Shown here: piece after piece, positions 47,206-59,052 of the stretch
Layout: every line of letters starts with the position of its first letter
How positions within the stretch are numbered: the first letter of the stretch is position 1
Source: Apiospora phragmitis
Taxonomy: Eukaryota; Ascomycota; Sordariomycetes; Amphisphaeriales; Apiosporaceae
Direction of reading: 5' to 3'
Assembly (NCBI GenBank): GCA_038363925.1
Contig: JAQQWL010000008.1
Span: 62,001-126,000, forward strand
Length of the DNA: 64,000 bases
Notes under the pieces: generated by a model
What the model saw: the letters and a program-made list of their open reading frames with translations, nothing else
Database searches by the model: none
What the model was told of the DNA's origin: nothing
Made by a program: the position numbers and the translations under genes

Positions 47206-48310
47206 TTAAGGACTGAAGGCATCGAACACGCTAGTGGCCCCTGCTCCAGTCATGTTGGCGCCTCCTGGGATAAAGATCCTTCCCGCCACCACCGCGGCGC
47301 CCGTGCCGTGCCGAGGAACCGCCATGTCGGGCAGCTTCTCCCAGCAGTCCGTCTCCGTATCGTAGACCTCGACGTCTGCGTACACGCCGTCGGGCCCGGC
47401 CCCCAGCGCCTCGTCGTTCTCGCCGCCGAACGTGTAGACCTTGCCGTCCACCGCGGCGGCCATGAGCCCGCCCCGCGGCGTGGGCATGCCGGCCCTGGAC
47501 GCCCAGGCCCGCGCCTCGGGCGCCGCGGCCAGATGCAGCGCGAACACGCCCCCCTCACGTTGGTCCGCCCGCTGCGCCGCCCGCCCACGACGTACATGGT
47601 GTCGCCCACGACGGCGCCCCCGGCGTGGTCCCGCCCGCCGTCCGGGAGTGCCGGCCAGCCCTCAGCGGGCAGCCAGGTCCCCGTCTGCGTGTCGAAGACG
47701 GAGACGTTGGCTACGGTGTGCTGGATCCCAGTGAACGGGTTGTTGTCGAGCAGGCCGCCGGCGACGACGACGAACCGGTCCCTCCAGACCCGACGGCGCC
47801 CGCGCCGCGCTCTGAACCCTCGGGCATGTGGCCGTCCTTGGGTAGCCTTGTCCAGGCGTCGGCGCCCGCGTCGTACTTATAGCTGACGCCTGTGGGCAGG
47901 AATGGCCCGTCGCCCGTCAAGCTGCCGAGGACGTACAGCTTGCCGGCGACGGCCGCGAGGTGGGCGTGGTTCAGCGGTGTGGGCACATCCGCCACCCGGC
48001 GCCAGGTGCGGCTCTCGGTGGAGTAGGCCTGCACGAGCTGGAGTGAGGGGAATGCGGTGGCATTGGGAGCAGCAGCTGTGATGCCGGCGAGGATGTATAC
48101 ATCGGTTCCCAGTGCGGCGACGCTGTTTTCCTGCCTGGGTCCCAGGGGTAAGGAGGGTAGAGTTTCCCAGTGGCTCTCTGCGTGAAGTTGCCGAGTAGAT
48201 GACAAGGCACGCGGCTGCGTGTGAGGGGCTGCGGCTGACGAGTGTGCGGCCAAGGGCAGGAGGAGTAGTAACAGCCGTGAGGCAAGTACGAGCATTCTTG
48301 GCATCGGCAT
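47206..48310 (-). CDS. Secreted kelch-repeat protein (two frame breaks)
   Basis: Predicted extracellular beta-propeller of unknown role. About 368 aa after two corrections, no introns. Start ATG at 48310 (a second Met follows at codon 3), with a signal peptide MLVLASRLLLLLLPLAAHSS. Kelch blades: SVAALGTDVYILAGI, HLAAVAGKLYVLGSL, DRFVVVAGGLLDNNPF, GGAVVGDTMYVVGGRRSG, AAAVDGKVYTFGGENDEA, and GAAVVAGRIFIPGGANMTG. Each ends in a GG-type turn followed by a W or D/Y strand. The breaks are near 47789-47793 (between GAGAV and RVWRDRFVV) and at the C6 run 47549-47554 (between NVRG and VFALHLAA); each needs one more base. The local sequence is very GC-rich. No galactose-oxidase copper site is recognisable. 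Confidence 0.8.
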
Positions 48311-49849
48311 GTTTTAGAAACTCAGATATATGTAGTTAAGTGGCTAAAGCATATATCTGATGATGACTCCCCTGTTCACTCTGGAGGGCTATGCATGATA
48401 TATATTCAGTTGACGAGATTGCTGCTTTACATTTGAATCAACGAGGATTGGTGGCTTTGCCCCAACAGTATGCCGAGATCACCCCTTGCCGGGTGGGTGA
48501 TCTGCAGAAGTGGATGATACTCGGGACAGCCTATCATACAGCCCGCCACCTGCCGGAGCGTTGTATCCGGGTAGAAAGCTGTCACGGAAGATGTTGAAAT
48601 CGGTAATGATGCTGGCTGTCCGCCGGTCATCATGCGGGGTATATATGTTATTGCAGGGTCAAACAATATATGCAATTGTGACCACATCGTCAGTTTTGGC
48701 TGATGACGAAGTGGTTCCGTCAGAACACTATCCCCTCCGTGCTATGAATCTTGAGGAGAAGAAAAGTGATGACTTGAAGCAAAGGTAGTTCATTAAGTTG
48801 ATTCTAGTAATGATTCGCAGTCTTGTCAAGCTAAGATATCAAAAACTTGCCAGTTCGTTCCCGGCTAACAAAGAATAGGCCGTCCAAGAGAGAGATTGTC
48901 TTCAATGAGTCCCCAGCCCAGTGTGAGTGAGGGCCCTGGACACGAAGAGAGCGTCACCCTTCCGACCCTTCCTGCCGGAAACGTAATTGAGCGCAGGTCT
49001 TCTTCTATATTGTCGTTTTCGTGAACCCTTCTCGACGGTCTCTGAGAGCGGCCAACTCGTAATCAGCTCGCACGCCAGAGTTGCCGAGCTCGATCTGATG
49101 CCATGCCACAGGGAAGTATACATGTGGTGGCAGTCTATACCCTGGGACCTGTCCCCACTTGACTATGTATTCACGCGGATATACGACCACCATCGATCGA
49201 GTAAAATGAGGTTTATTTAAGTATCATCCAGAGATACTCGAATTAATTGCCACAGGCGGGCGGACTATTAGCCCAATGGCGAACAATTAGTAATCTGATC
49301 CGACGCCGGCACACAAACCAGGGTAAGGAGGCAACAGACCGGGGACATATCAAGCTGTGGGGATGGGACCTGAACGGGTACAGCGGCATTATCAGAGTCG
49401 AAAAGACGCTTTGATTCACATCCGAGTGGCCGGGGAACCCCGATGCCGGCCGCCGTATTCTCCGTACTAGATATGTTGCGCAAGAAAACCCGACCATAAG
49501 TTGAAAGCAACATGTGGAGATGCTGTTCACCATGGGGGTGACGTGCCCACCATATCCGTACCCAAGTCGCCGGGAATACACAATACCGCGCTTTTACTTT
49601 GCCCTGTACATTAGCTTTAACCATCATGGTCCTTTTAGTCGGCTTCAGTTCTTCAGATTACAGATGCTTTCTCTAGTGGATGCTGCCGGTGAGGTATATA
49701 AGGGTGTCAAGGCCGCATGCCTTTTCTCAGAGGCGGGGGAATCAGATTCCCGACTCATTACTCTTCACCCCAACCAAGCCTTGTTTCTTGTTCGTCCCAA
49801 GCCAGCGTAGCGTCAAACTGCACTGCAATCGATTGTTCTCGCCAAGAAA
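48311..49849. other. Divergent intergenic region, kelch gene and SDR
   Basis: 1.5 kb between divergent genes. The open frames here are not convincing; a (TATA)-rich stretch follows the kelch start. No RNA gene seen. Confidence 0.5.
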
Positions 49850-50568
49850 ATGCCTGTCTACGTCGTAACCGGAGCCCGAGGTGGCATTGGACTGGAATAT
49901 GTCCGACAACTCACAGCCAACCCGTCCAACACCGTCATCGCCACCGTGCGTGAAACGTCCGCCGACATATCAATCTCCAACATGTGATTTCCAAAGCCGA
50001 GGGACGCGGTCATATCGTTCAGTGTGATGTCTCCTCCGAGGCCTCCATTGCGACCCTTGCGCAGGCCATACCGCCTATCCTTGGAGAGGAGAAAATTGAC
50101 GTGCTGGTCAACAACGCGGGGATCCTGCAGTCACAAGGCCAGACTGCACTGAACTTCGACGGCGCCTCGCTCCTATCCCACATGACGACGAATGTCATAG
50201 GCCCTGCCAAGGTCACAAAGACGCTGCTGCCATACTTGCGCGGCGGCAGTGCTATTGTCGCCAACATCTCGTCGGGTCTCGGCTCGCTGGCCTTGCTATC
50301 GGACGGAAGTATTGAGCCGGACATGACGCCTTATTCCATCTCCAAGTGTGCGCTCAATATGTTGACAGTTCATCAAGTACACCAGCTCAAAGGCAAGGCC
50401 ACTGTGGTTTGTGTGGACCCGGGACATGTGAAGACGACCATGGGAGGGCCTGGGGCGGCGGTAGAAGTCGAGGATAGTGCCAGTGGTGTGTTGAAAGTGC
50501 TGTCAGGCTTAGGCATCGAGGATAGTGGCAAGTTCTTTTGCTATGACGGGTCGAACAACCCATTTTGA
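49850..50568 (+). CDS. Short-chain dehydrogenase/reductase (one frame break)
   Basis: NAD(P)-dependent oxidoreductase of the classical/C-factor-like SDR type; substrate unknown. About 239 aa after one correction, no introns. Start MPVYVVTGARGGIGLEYVRQ carries the TGxxxGIG cofactor site. Then come CDVSSEASIATL, VLVNNAGIL (NNAG), catalytic Ser in ANISSGLGSL, YSISK (YxxxK), and the VCVDPGHVKTTMGG motif (PG after beta-6). The frame changes near 49965-49985, between VRETSAD and LQHVISKAEGRG, with one base missing; no adequate intron fits. The closeness to phosphofructokinase (convergent, 243 bp apart) has no obvious functional meaning. Confidence 0.82.
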
Positions 50569-50811
50569 AAGGGGATAAAATGTTGAGTCAGAATGAGTCA
50601 ATTGATTTTCTATTCCGGTGATAGATTGTCGCCTGAGTTGAGAGCGTGGGGTGCACAAAGTAACACATGCCATTTCGTTCAGTCATAATATTCGTCTAGT
50701 AGGAGATGTCCCTATATAGCGTAATTTTGTAATGCCAGTGTCATAACCGCCACATACCAGCAGTATAACCTTAATAACTTAGCGCAATAATCACATGAAC
50801 CATCCTTCTAT

Positions 50812-53199
50812 TTATGCCAGTCCTCGCTTAGTATCCTTCGCAATCTGACCAAACAAGCTCTTCTCCGGCTCGGGATATTTTGGTCGACCTCCCAGAATGT
50901 CCACCACCTCCTTCATGTCGGTCCAATAAGCCGCCTTGGGGCGGCGGTTCTGCCAGTCGGTGTGGCGATTCTCCAACTCCTCCATTGGAGTAAACGTGAC
51001 CTGGGCACCCTGGATGCCGATCACAGACGCGCTCATGGGATCCTTCTTAATGGCATCCGGGTTCTCATAGGGCTTGGGACCGAACTTCTCCAGCTCCTTG
51101 ATACACATGATGGCGAGTCGAACGGCCTTGCATCGATCCATGGGCGAAGGGATACCACCTTGTTGGAGATGGCCAGGGATGAGATCGCGGGATTCGAAGC
51201 GGTTGTGTGCTTCCTCTCTGAAGACATTGGCAATTAGTCTGGCGTCGTACACACGACTGGCCTTCTCGTTGACCAGGATCAACCGACCAGCCCTGGAACG
51301 ACCCTTGTCCTTCTGGAAGGCTTCCTTAAGGTGACGAACGTCGGCAGCGAGCATGTCGAGGGTGACACCCTCTTCAGGAATATAAACAGCGCTGGCGCCT
51401 ACGCCAAGACCACCGAGGGTTGCGACATATCCTGATCTACCACCTTGAGTCTCAATGACAAAGACTCGTCGTCGAGTTGCTGAAGCAGATTGCTTGATCT
51501 TGTCACAATAGTTCACGAGCTCGTTCAAGCAAGTGTCAGATCCCAGGGAATATTCTGTGCCGGGTACGTTGTTGGAAATGGTGGCAGGGAGGAGAGTCAT
51601 TGGGATGCAGAGCTCGGGGTAGGTGTCTCGAGCTTTGCGCAGTTGTGCGACGGAATGGAAAGCCTCGAAACCACCAATCAGGAAGAGAGCGTCGAATCGG
51701 TATTGCTTGATGAGCTTCGCCATGAGCTCCATGCCTGATTCCTCCGGCAGCTCACGGTTGGTACCGATCTCTGAGCCACCCTTGCTGGCCCAGCCATCAA
51801 CTTCAAGCCAGTCGAAGCCCCGGACAGCGCCTTCAGGCTTGTCACCATGGTGTCTTGCGAATCCAGCGAAACCGTTATAGATTCCAATAGGCTCATGCCC
51901 ACGTGAGCGGCAGTAGGCCACACCGGCTCGGACTGCTGCATTCATACCACCAGCAGGGGCTCCGACGTTGATGAAGCCGATTCGCATCTTCTTGTTTGCA
52001 GGAACGTGAATGCTGGTGTCTAGGCCCATCGCAGTGGTCATCATGAAGGAGCTGTACATCTCTGCGAATTCGGTATCTCGCAGAGACATGGCCTTGTCGA
52101 AGTCTTGGGCTTCAATGGCCTTGGCAACTTGCTGAGTTGCAGCCACTGCGGCCATCAGGGGTTGGCGCGTAATCTTGTTCTCGTTGATCGTGATCACACA
52201 GGTCTCAGGCTGGGGCTTGCCCTCCTTAACGGCCTGTGCGGCATCCAGGACGGCCTTGACGGCCTCCACACCCTGAAGGGTTGCGAGCATACGGTCGTAC
52301 GCGCCAGCAGGGCCACCTCGCTGAAGATGACCAAGAGAGGAAATTCGCGTGTCCAATGCGAGACCCTTCTTGTCAGCGAGAAGGTCTTTCACCATATTGG
52401 GCGTGATCTTGCTACCGTGACGGTCCATGGCACCCTCTGCGATAATGACGATAGTCTTTCTCTTGCCCCAGTCACGGTGCTTCTTCACGACTTCACACAT
52501 CTCTTGTTGCCAATTGTCCTCTCTAGGTTTCTCGGGGATGAATATGAAGTCGGCGCCGATAGCTACACCAGCCATCAAGGCCAGCCAACCGCAGTGGCGA
52601 CCCATAACCTCGATGACGAAAGCTCGGGAATGGGAAGTGGCAGTGGATTCGATCTTGTCGACCGCCTCGCAGATGTTGGCAAGTGCGGTATAGGCACCGA
52701 TGGTGGCGTCAGTGCCGGAGAGATCGTTGTCGATGGAGCCTACCAGGCCGACGATGTTGAGCTTCTTGTAGGGCTCGACCTGCTCTTGGGTGAGCTGGCC
52801 TGTAGAGACAAGCTCCTCGACCAGCGAAGGCCACTCAGCTCGGAACTTGTCTGCACCAGTGAGAGATCCATCACCACCGCAGATGATCAAGGCGTTGATG
52901 CCATGAAGAATCATGTTCTTGGCACCTGTCAAACGTCCAGAACGCTCGTAGAATGCCATGCAGCGTGCTGTGCCGATGTAAGTACCACCGATGCCAAGGT
53001 AGCCTCGTACATCATCCCATTCTGTCTTCCTGATGTAGCTTCCGCCTTGCACAAGGCCCTCGTAGCCTTCGTAGACGCAGTAGGCATCGCAGCCCATGTG
53101 GATGGCCATACGTACGACAGCGCGGACGACACCGTTCATGCCTGGGGAGTCACCTCCCGAGGTCATCACGGCGACCTTCTGTTTGGGTTCGCTCGCCAT
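50812..53199 (-). CDS. ATP-dependent 6-phosphofructokinase
   Basis: Committed step of glycolysis: fructose 6-phosphate to fructose 1,6-bisphosphate in the cytosol. 795 aa in one uninterrupted frame, the usual length of the eukaryotic two-domain enzyme. The N-terminal catalytic half has VAVMTSGGDSPGMNGVVRAV (ATP site), CGGDGSLTGADKFR, VGLVGSIDNDLSGTDATIGA (catalytic Asp in IDND), and IEVMGRHCGWLALMAG. The C-terminal regulatory half repeats the fold: IGFINVGAPAGGMNAAVRAG, LIGGFEAFHSV, ATISNNVPGTEYSLGSD, and VIETQGGRSGYVATLGG. The start MASEPKQKVAVMTSGG is the only Met ahead of the first strand. Unlike several neighbours it needs no frame correction. Confidence 0.97.
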   Translation of the reverse strand: MASEPKQKVAVMTSGGDSPGMNGVVRAVVRMAIHMGCDAYCVYEGYEGLVQGGSYIRKTEWDDVRGYLGIGGTYIGTARCMAFYERSGRLTGAKNMILHGINALIICGGDGSLTGADKFRAEWPSLVEELVSTGQLTQEQVEPYKKLNIVGLVGSIDNDLSGTDATIGAYTALANICEAVDKIESTATSHSRAFVIEVMGRHCGWLALMAGVAIGADFIFIPEKPREDNWQQEMCEVVKKHRDWGKRKTIVIIAEGAMDRHGSKITPNMVKDLLADKKGLALDTRISSLGHLQRGGPAGAYDRMLATLQGVEAVKAVLDAAQAVKEGKPQPETCVITINENKITRQPLMAAVAATQQVAKAIEAQDFDKAMSLRDTEFAEMYSSFMMTTAMGLDTSIHVPANKKMRIGFINVGAPAGGMNAAVRAGVAYCRSRGHEPIGIYNGFAGFARHHGDKPEGAVRGFDWLEVDGWASKGGSEIGTNRELPEESGMELMAKLIKQYRFDALFLIGGFEAFHSVAQLRKARDTYPELCIPMTLLPATISNNVPGTEYSLGSDTCLNELVNYCDKIKQSASATRRRVFVIETQGGRSGYVATLGGLGVGASAVYIPEEGVTLDMLAADVRHLKEAFQKDKGRSRAGRLILVNEKASRVYDARLIANVFREEAHNRFESRDLIPGHLQQGGIPSPMDRCKAVRLAIMCIKELEKFGPKPYENPDAIKKDPMSASVIGIQGAQVTFTPMEELENRHTDWQNRRPKAAYWTDMKEVVDILGGRPKYPEPEKSLFGQIAKDTKRGLA

Positions 53200-55074
53200 G
53201 TTGATGTGGTGTTGCGGACTGTTGGTCTGTGGTTGTGGGATGTGAGAGGATTGGGGTGAGAGGGAAAGTGGTTCAGTTGGCGCGCGAGGGAAGTAAATAG
53301 GTGGGAGAATCGTTCGAGAGGTGGGGCAACCCTGTACAAAACAACAGTTAGACCATTCAATTGCGGCTTCCTTAAATACCAGTGGAATGCTTTTGAAAGA
53401 TCAGGCGATTATCGTGTCGTACCTACAAACGGTTATGCCGGTAGAGAGGGAAAGCTGCCTCTCGTCCAGTCGGATAAGCTGGGTGTTTTTTTACTTGTAT
53501 AAGTGCTGATCCGACTGATGCCAGCGGAACGGACGGATTAGCGAGACAATTGAGTTGCGATTCTCGGGCCAACAGAAGATACTTTCATGAGTCAAGTCGC
53601 ACCGGCTACGATGAATTCATTGATTCTAACTTTTAAATGATTGAGAGTTCCCCAGAAGGCTTCCCACGGGAGATTCTCTGCCCCCAGCCAAGGCAGGCAC
53701 ACCACCTCCCGAAATAGAGCTGCAGTGCAACCACTGTCTGGATTCGGGCTGATTGAGGGGCCCAGGAGCTGTGACGCAAATAGCTGGGCACTGGCTGCAG
53801 GCAAGAGCTGCTTATCGGCCTTATCGACGATCGCGGGGCAGTTTCAACTTTCAACAAAATCACCATGTCGTAAGTTCAGAACAACCTTAGGGTCTGGCTA
53901 CTTTCCAACTAAAGCTCCCGAAACCGGTTGGGTTGAGGCTTCCAATGGGATGATCACCAGAAGTCAGGGCTGAAAAGTTTACCTAAGAAGCTCTCGCCTG
54001 CTTTCCCTTAGCAGCGGCATTCTGATCAGGTACTAGATAACTTCCTCCTAGTAACTCAACATTGATGCTATTTCCAAATGTTTGGGCGACTGATTGATTG
54101 GTTTCATCTATGACAAATAAACAAACCCCTCACTTGCAATTGCTGCGCTCGTAGGTGACGTCGGGGTCGGCCGGCCCGCCTTGCTGAACCAACGCTCAGC
54201 CCATACAAACGGTCTAACTTTTTGGGCTGGGTCAAAACAGACTTTTCTTCAATGAAGTCACATCCTCCCAAGCTAAAACTTGAGCCCCCCACAATGAAGC
54301 CGTGTCAGTGCCGCGATGGCACTGCAGCGTCGGTGAACAGCTCGGCGCAGGTCTGGCTAACCAGTTGTCCCTCTCAGGTCCCTTCCAACCAATGACGAAA
54401 TGCCAAAACACCACACCTGCCTGCGAGCCTGCAAAAATTCCCGCATACTTACAGGCCTTTGCTTCTCATTGATAATTGTCCGAATAGGCTTAGTAAGAAC
54501 TATCAATACTGCCAGACTCCACGTATATATTTCTGCGAGCATCACATCTGCATCGCATCGTATCGCATCGACCAGAGCACCAATCGTGATCCCAATGCTG
54601 CTGATGTGAGACTCTGCCGAAAAGAGGTTTCGATCTACACGCACATATATGAGCTGTTTCTGCTCGTCTGTGGAAGATAGGATGTTTCGATTGCATTTTC
54701 CGAGTCACCACTACATAACGACGAGTAGGTTATCAATGATGAGTCCCCCTCTGCTACTGTTGGGTACATGTAGTACCACCACTTGACACCTCTCCGGCTG
54801 CGCCCTGTTGTGACCCTTGAGATTTACACCTCTACCTCAACTGGGTGAGTAAGATCCTCCGAATAAGACTGCAATCGCACGACTGAATACCGATGTTTTT
54901 GTCATTTTCAAGCTTTGGATTGTGTTGATGATTGTATTATCCATCACTTAAACCGACTCGAAAACGCCGTTGATATACCAGTCCGCCCAAACGCTCAATG
55001 AAACGCCATGCAATGCCCCTTGTCAAATCAACGATGAAAACCGAACACCTGAAATCCGTCGGAGATCCCATGCA
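53200..55074. other. Gene-poor region, phosphofructokinase promoter
   Basis: 1.9 kb upstream of phosphofructokinase and downstream of NC2-beta. No conserved frame. A CATCG-type short repeat lies near 54550-54572. Confidence 0.45.
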
Positions 55075-56208
55075 TCAGTTGTGTCTGGCTGCTGCCTGTG
55101 CAAACTGCTCTGCTTGTAGCCGCTCCAGCTCTTCGAGAGACATGCCACTGTCTTCAAACTTATTTGTCCGCTAATCATCGGGTCAGCATAAGTTACGTGG
55201 AGTTTGAGGAAGGGCTCGCTTACAATGTTCTTGATCACCTTCTGCGTTTCCTTGTGCTGGGCCGCAGCGTCGAGCACCGCAGGAACGTAGTCCCCAAAGC
55301 CGAGTGTGTCGAGAGCCTTGGTGATGTGGTCACACGCAATGGTCTTCTTGGCCTCCTTCTCGGAGATCTCATTGGCCTCGGAGGAGACCAAAGTGATGAA
55401 CTCTACGCAGCACTCGATCAACAGGTCCCTAGCCTCCTTTGAGAAGCTCAGTCCAGTCGAGGAGGGCAGAATCTCAGTCACGATTTTCTGAACAGTAGCT
55501 ATAGAGACTATGTCAGTATACATTCGTTATATTGGGTCATGTTTAGGTTATCATAGGGGAAGCAGCAGCCAAGGCTTAGCCTTGGCCATGTCATTATTGG
55601 GATGCTGGCGACGTACCTTTGGGGAGAGACAAATCATCGTTGCCTGGGGACTAAACGTCAGTATCAAATCCTACAAGCCAAAAAAAAGCCCAAACGAAAG
55701 GGGAGAATTAACCAATGCCATTGTCGATGTTCATCCAATAGCTGTCTTGATGTGAAATGTGGGGCATATTGAATGGATGGTGAACCGCTTGGTGAGGGAG
55801 CAGAGACAAAGAAAGAGAAAGCCCAGTGGGATGTGATTGCCGTCGGCGACAAGATGAGGATAATCTGTACCAGGCTTTCCAGGGGCCGAACGGGTGCAGT
55901 CGCAAGATGTTGAGGAGGCGTGGTTATGTATGCCTACAGAGGGCATGCGAACACCAACACCAACTCAGAAACATTGCACTGCACTGCACAGCACTGCACA
56001 CCTCAAGTGAGACCTTCTTTGTTTCCGCATGGGAAAATAACACGGGCAAGAGCAAACGGTGCATGTATTGGAACTTCCCTTGTGTGCACTTGTAATAATC
56101 GGGCATTCAATGTAGCCAAATGTGGAACAAACAGCACAGCAAACAGGCAGACTCGAAGCAACAAGACGTAAACTGGGCTAACTCACCTCCGTATTCGTGA
56201 TCCGACAT
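55075..56208 (-). CDS. NCB2: NC2 beta / Dr1 transcription repressor (histone fold)
   Basis: Partner of NC2-alpha; binds TBP on DNA and blocks TFIIA/TFIIB, also with positive roles at some promoters. Model (minus): 56208..56187, 55643..55617, 55498..55224, 55170..55075; 139 aa. Start MSDHEYGG, then NDDLSLPKATVQKIVTEILP, the first helix of the histone fold. The fold continues with SFSKEARDLLIECCVEFITL, SSEANEISEKEAKKTIACDH, and ITKALDTLGFGDYVPAVLDA. The last exon gives SLEELERLQAEQFAQAAARH, the Gln/Ala-rich TBP-contacting tail. Exons 1 and 2 are only 22 and 27 nt. Intron 1 is long (543 nt) for this genome; phases (1,1,0) all agree. Donors GTGAGT, GTACGT and GTAAGC. Confidence 0.93.
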
Positions 56209-57699
56209 GTTGGGCTGTGAATGAAGGGATAGTACGGCTTCAAGGCCGCGACAAAAACTTCAAAAATATAATAAAAGGCTGAAATGAATTTTGCCAGACT
56301 GGTTTTCGACAAGTGAAGAAATGTGACGTTGGTTGAAGGAGACAGGGGCGAGAGGTTGCTGGAATTGCGTGGTCGTCGCAATAATGGGCTGAGGTCGAGT
56401 CTTTGATATTGGCTGTTTGTATTGTATGCATCAAATCGCAACCGATAGATGAGCTGCAAGTGCCAACTGCTCCAACTACACGAGGTATGCAGTCAGGCAG
56501 TGGGTGGATCAGCGAGTGTTTATGTAGCCTTCGCTCAAGGTGCATGTGGCTGATGCCTGCCTCGACTTGGCTGCTGGCTGCTGGGCTGGGGGTGTTCCCG
56601 CTGTGGCGCAAGCTTAGATTTTAGGTGGAGCTATCTCCCTCAAAAGGCTTGGCGGTGTCGCTGCGACCTTCAAATTCAGAAATTTTCTTAGATTCTTTCA
56701 CTGCATCATATCCCAACCTTCCAACACAACATTCTCTCGCCTTTTCCCCCATCCTCATTCTCTTCCATGGCTATACAGCTCAGGAACACTCTGCACCATG
56801 TCTAGCAAGCATGCGATATGACACTCATGTGTCCAACCGTCTTTTGTTAAATGCTTCGCTCACTGCGCCGCGATGCCTGTCTCCGGTTGATAACAATTTT
56901 CACCTGGGGACTTGGCACTAGACAGTAAGTTGCATACACCACTGCCTTTTCTCCCTCCCTCGCCTTTTCATGATGATAAGGTTGTCGCCCCAGTCTTACC
57001 TTCGCCTCATGGCCCATGGTGAATGACATGTCACGCCAAATGACCGACTGATTCTTCGCAACTTCATGCTACACATTTACTGCACCGCTGCTCATTGGCC
57101 AAGATACTAACAGCCGGATTGCAGATTATTTGACCAAGTATGAGCCTTCATTCTGTACGTTGAACCGACTCTCTGCGAACACCAACCGGCGATGCATGAT
57201 GTCCAATATTCAAGTACTATCAAATACCGATACTCTCTGATGGACTTCTATTCAATACCTGACTTAGCCTACTCTCTATTGGAAATGCTTCGAATCACAT
57301 GGCGTAGGGTGGTGTGCTGATAGCCAGAGCATAGTGGCACGATGAGGGTCAATATGACTACATTATTCCCGTGCAATCAAGACAATTGTAAGCCCTTGTA
57401 AGGTAAGGCAGACTCCTTTTCTTCTACCGTTTTCTTGCATTCCCACTTTGCTTATGATGACGAACCTATATTCCATGCTAAAACTGAGCATCGCTATGCT
57501 GAATACATATAAGGCCTTTTCATCTTTCGACTGAAGCAAACCCCCTCTGTCAACTTGTGAAATCTATTACTGTGGGATCCAAGCTGACGATTCGAAATAG
57601 TATCAAGGATGCAATCTACTGAAATGGCGACATCTCAGTCGCATTCCATCTGTGACAGAGTTAGTCGGCCTTGTTTCTCATTTGCAAGGGCGCTTCGCG
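56209..57699. other. Gene-poor region
   Basis: Promoter of NC2-beta and 3' flank of the SDR gene at 57700. No gene is supported. Confidence 0.45.
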
Positions 57700-58543
57700 T
57701 TACGCGTACCGATAGTGTTTCCCGCTCAGTTCCTTGGAGGCATTGTTGACCAGCTTTGCAATGACTGTGCCCGGCTGCTCTGGCTTGAGTAATTTGCCTT
57801 GTTTATGCTCGTTGATGAAGCTTGCATGTTGGCCAGGTTCCATACCAGAACCTCCGAGCTCTCTGATTTGCTGCTGCATTGCCGTGTCGACCTTGCCTGG
57901 CGATACAGCGACGGCTACAATATCGGGCTCTTCAACAGCCAAATGCGCACAGACATGGTTGATTGCAGCTTTCCCTGTTCCGTAAGCAGCCCAGGCAGCG
58001 TAAGCCCCTGTGGCGGCCCCAGAAGAGACGAAGACCACGCGACCTTTCGACTTTCGAAGCTCGGGGATCACTTCCTTGACCTGAGAGATTGTAAGCTGGG
58101 TGCAGCAAGGTCTCAAGGCCAGTACTCACCAGTGCTACAGCACTCAGGACATTGATATCGTATGCTTGTCGCCATTCCTCGATGTTGGTATCAGCAATCC
58201 TTGTGAGTGGTGTCAATGTTCCGTGGTTGATGACAACTCCATCGATTTTGCCAAAGGCCCTCTGTGCTGCTCCGATTATCTTGGGGGCCACCTGATATAT
58301 GTCAGTAGCTGGTTTTGTTGATGGCGGGATAGACGAAGCTTAAGGTTGGGAGCAACATACGCTCAAGTCGCTCAAATCTGCGGCCATGTAGTCAACTGCC
58401 TGCGGATGGCTTTCCTTCATTTTCTGTAGGTCCGTTTCAGACCGTGCAACTAGGAACACATTATGCGATGCCTTGAGCAGATTTTCCGCAATTGCCAGGC
58501 CCAAGCCTCGGCTGGCGCCCGTCACGATGAAAGCCTTAGACAT
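57700..58543 (-). CDS. Short-chain dehydrogenase (Irc24/sepiapterin-reductase-like)
   Basis: NADPH-dependent SDR; similar fungal enzymes reduce diketones such as benzil, but the substrate here is unknown. Model (minus): 58543..58361, 58291..58130, 58080..57700; 241 aa, all phases 0. Start MSKAFIVTGASRGLGLAIAE with TGASRGLG cofactor site, VFLVARSETDLQKM (basic residue after beta-2, suggesting NADP), INHGTLTPLTRI (NHG in place of NNAG), GRVVFVSSGAATGAYAAWAA with catalytic Ser, YGTGKAAINH (YxxxK), and AVSPGKVDTAMQQQIRE. Donors GTATGT and GTGAGT. Lies head to head with a FAD oxidase gene, 509 bp apart. Confidence 0.9.
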
Positions 58544-59052
58544 GGTTGTTTCTAGTTGACGGTGATGTTGTTACTGTTGAGTCTCCTGGTAGAAGAATAA
58601 TGGACAAGATAAAAATACTCATGAATCGTTCCAAGTCATTGCGAAATGTGAAGAGTCCTCCAGTGGGTACGACCAAAACTTACCTAGGTCATTCCTTACA
58701 TAATGCGTGGATGGAAGGAATCATGTCCTCTTATCTTATCGGATATATGCGAACGCCCCGGATCCAATGACGACAGCGGGGTAGTGAGTGGGTGGCCAGT
58801 TGGATGATGCATCTACTCGTCTCCTAACGCGGAGGCTAAAGGAGCTCAGCAGAGCAGACCTCTACTGTCTATCAGATGCCGTGTTCCTTCATTAGATAAG
58901 TAAGCAAGTCTAAGACGAATTACCAGCTGTTGGCCATTGCCAAGTTGCTCACCGAAATCTGTACTGTATCGGATCTTTGCAGTGAGCTTTGATTAAACAA
59001 ACTTCGAAGGGTGGCCTTTGAATACTTGTGAATACTCTTCTTATCTACAATT
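58544..59052. promoter_or_regulatory. Divergent promoter, SDR and FAD oxidase
   Basis: A 509-bp spacer between the two start codons. A shared bidirectional promoter is inferred only from layout; no specific site is recognised. Confidence 0.4.

Noticed and set aside
52105..53259. 384-codon plus-strand frame opposite phosphofructokinase
   Set aside because: Antisense shadow of a strongly conserved gene.
53864..53875. ATGTC followed by GTAAGT, like a tiny first exon
   Set aside because: No downstream acceptor and protein-like exon could be found on the plus strand.
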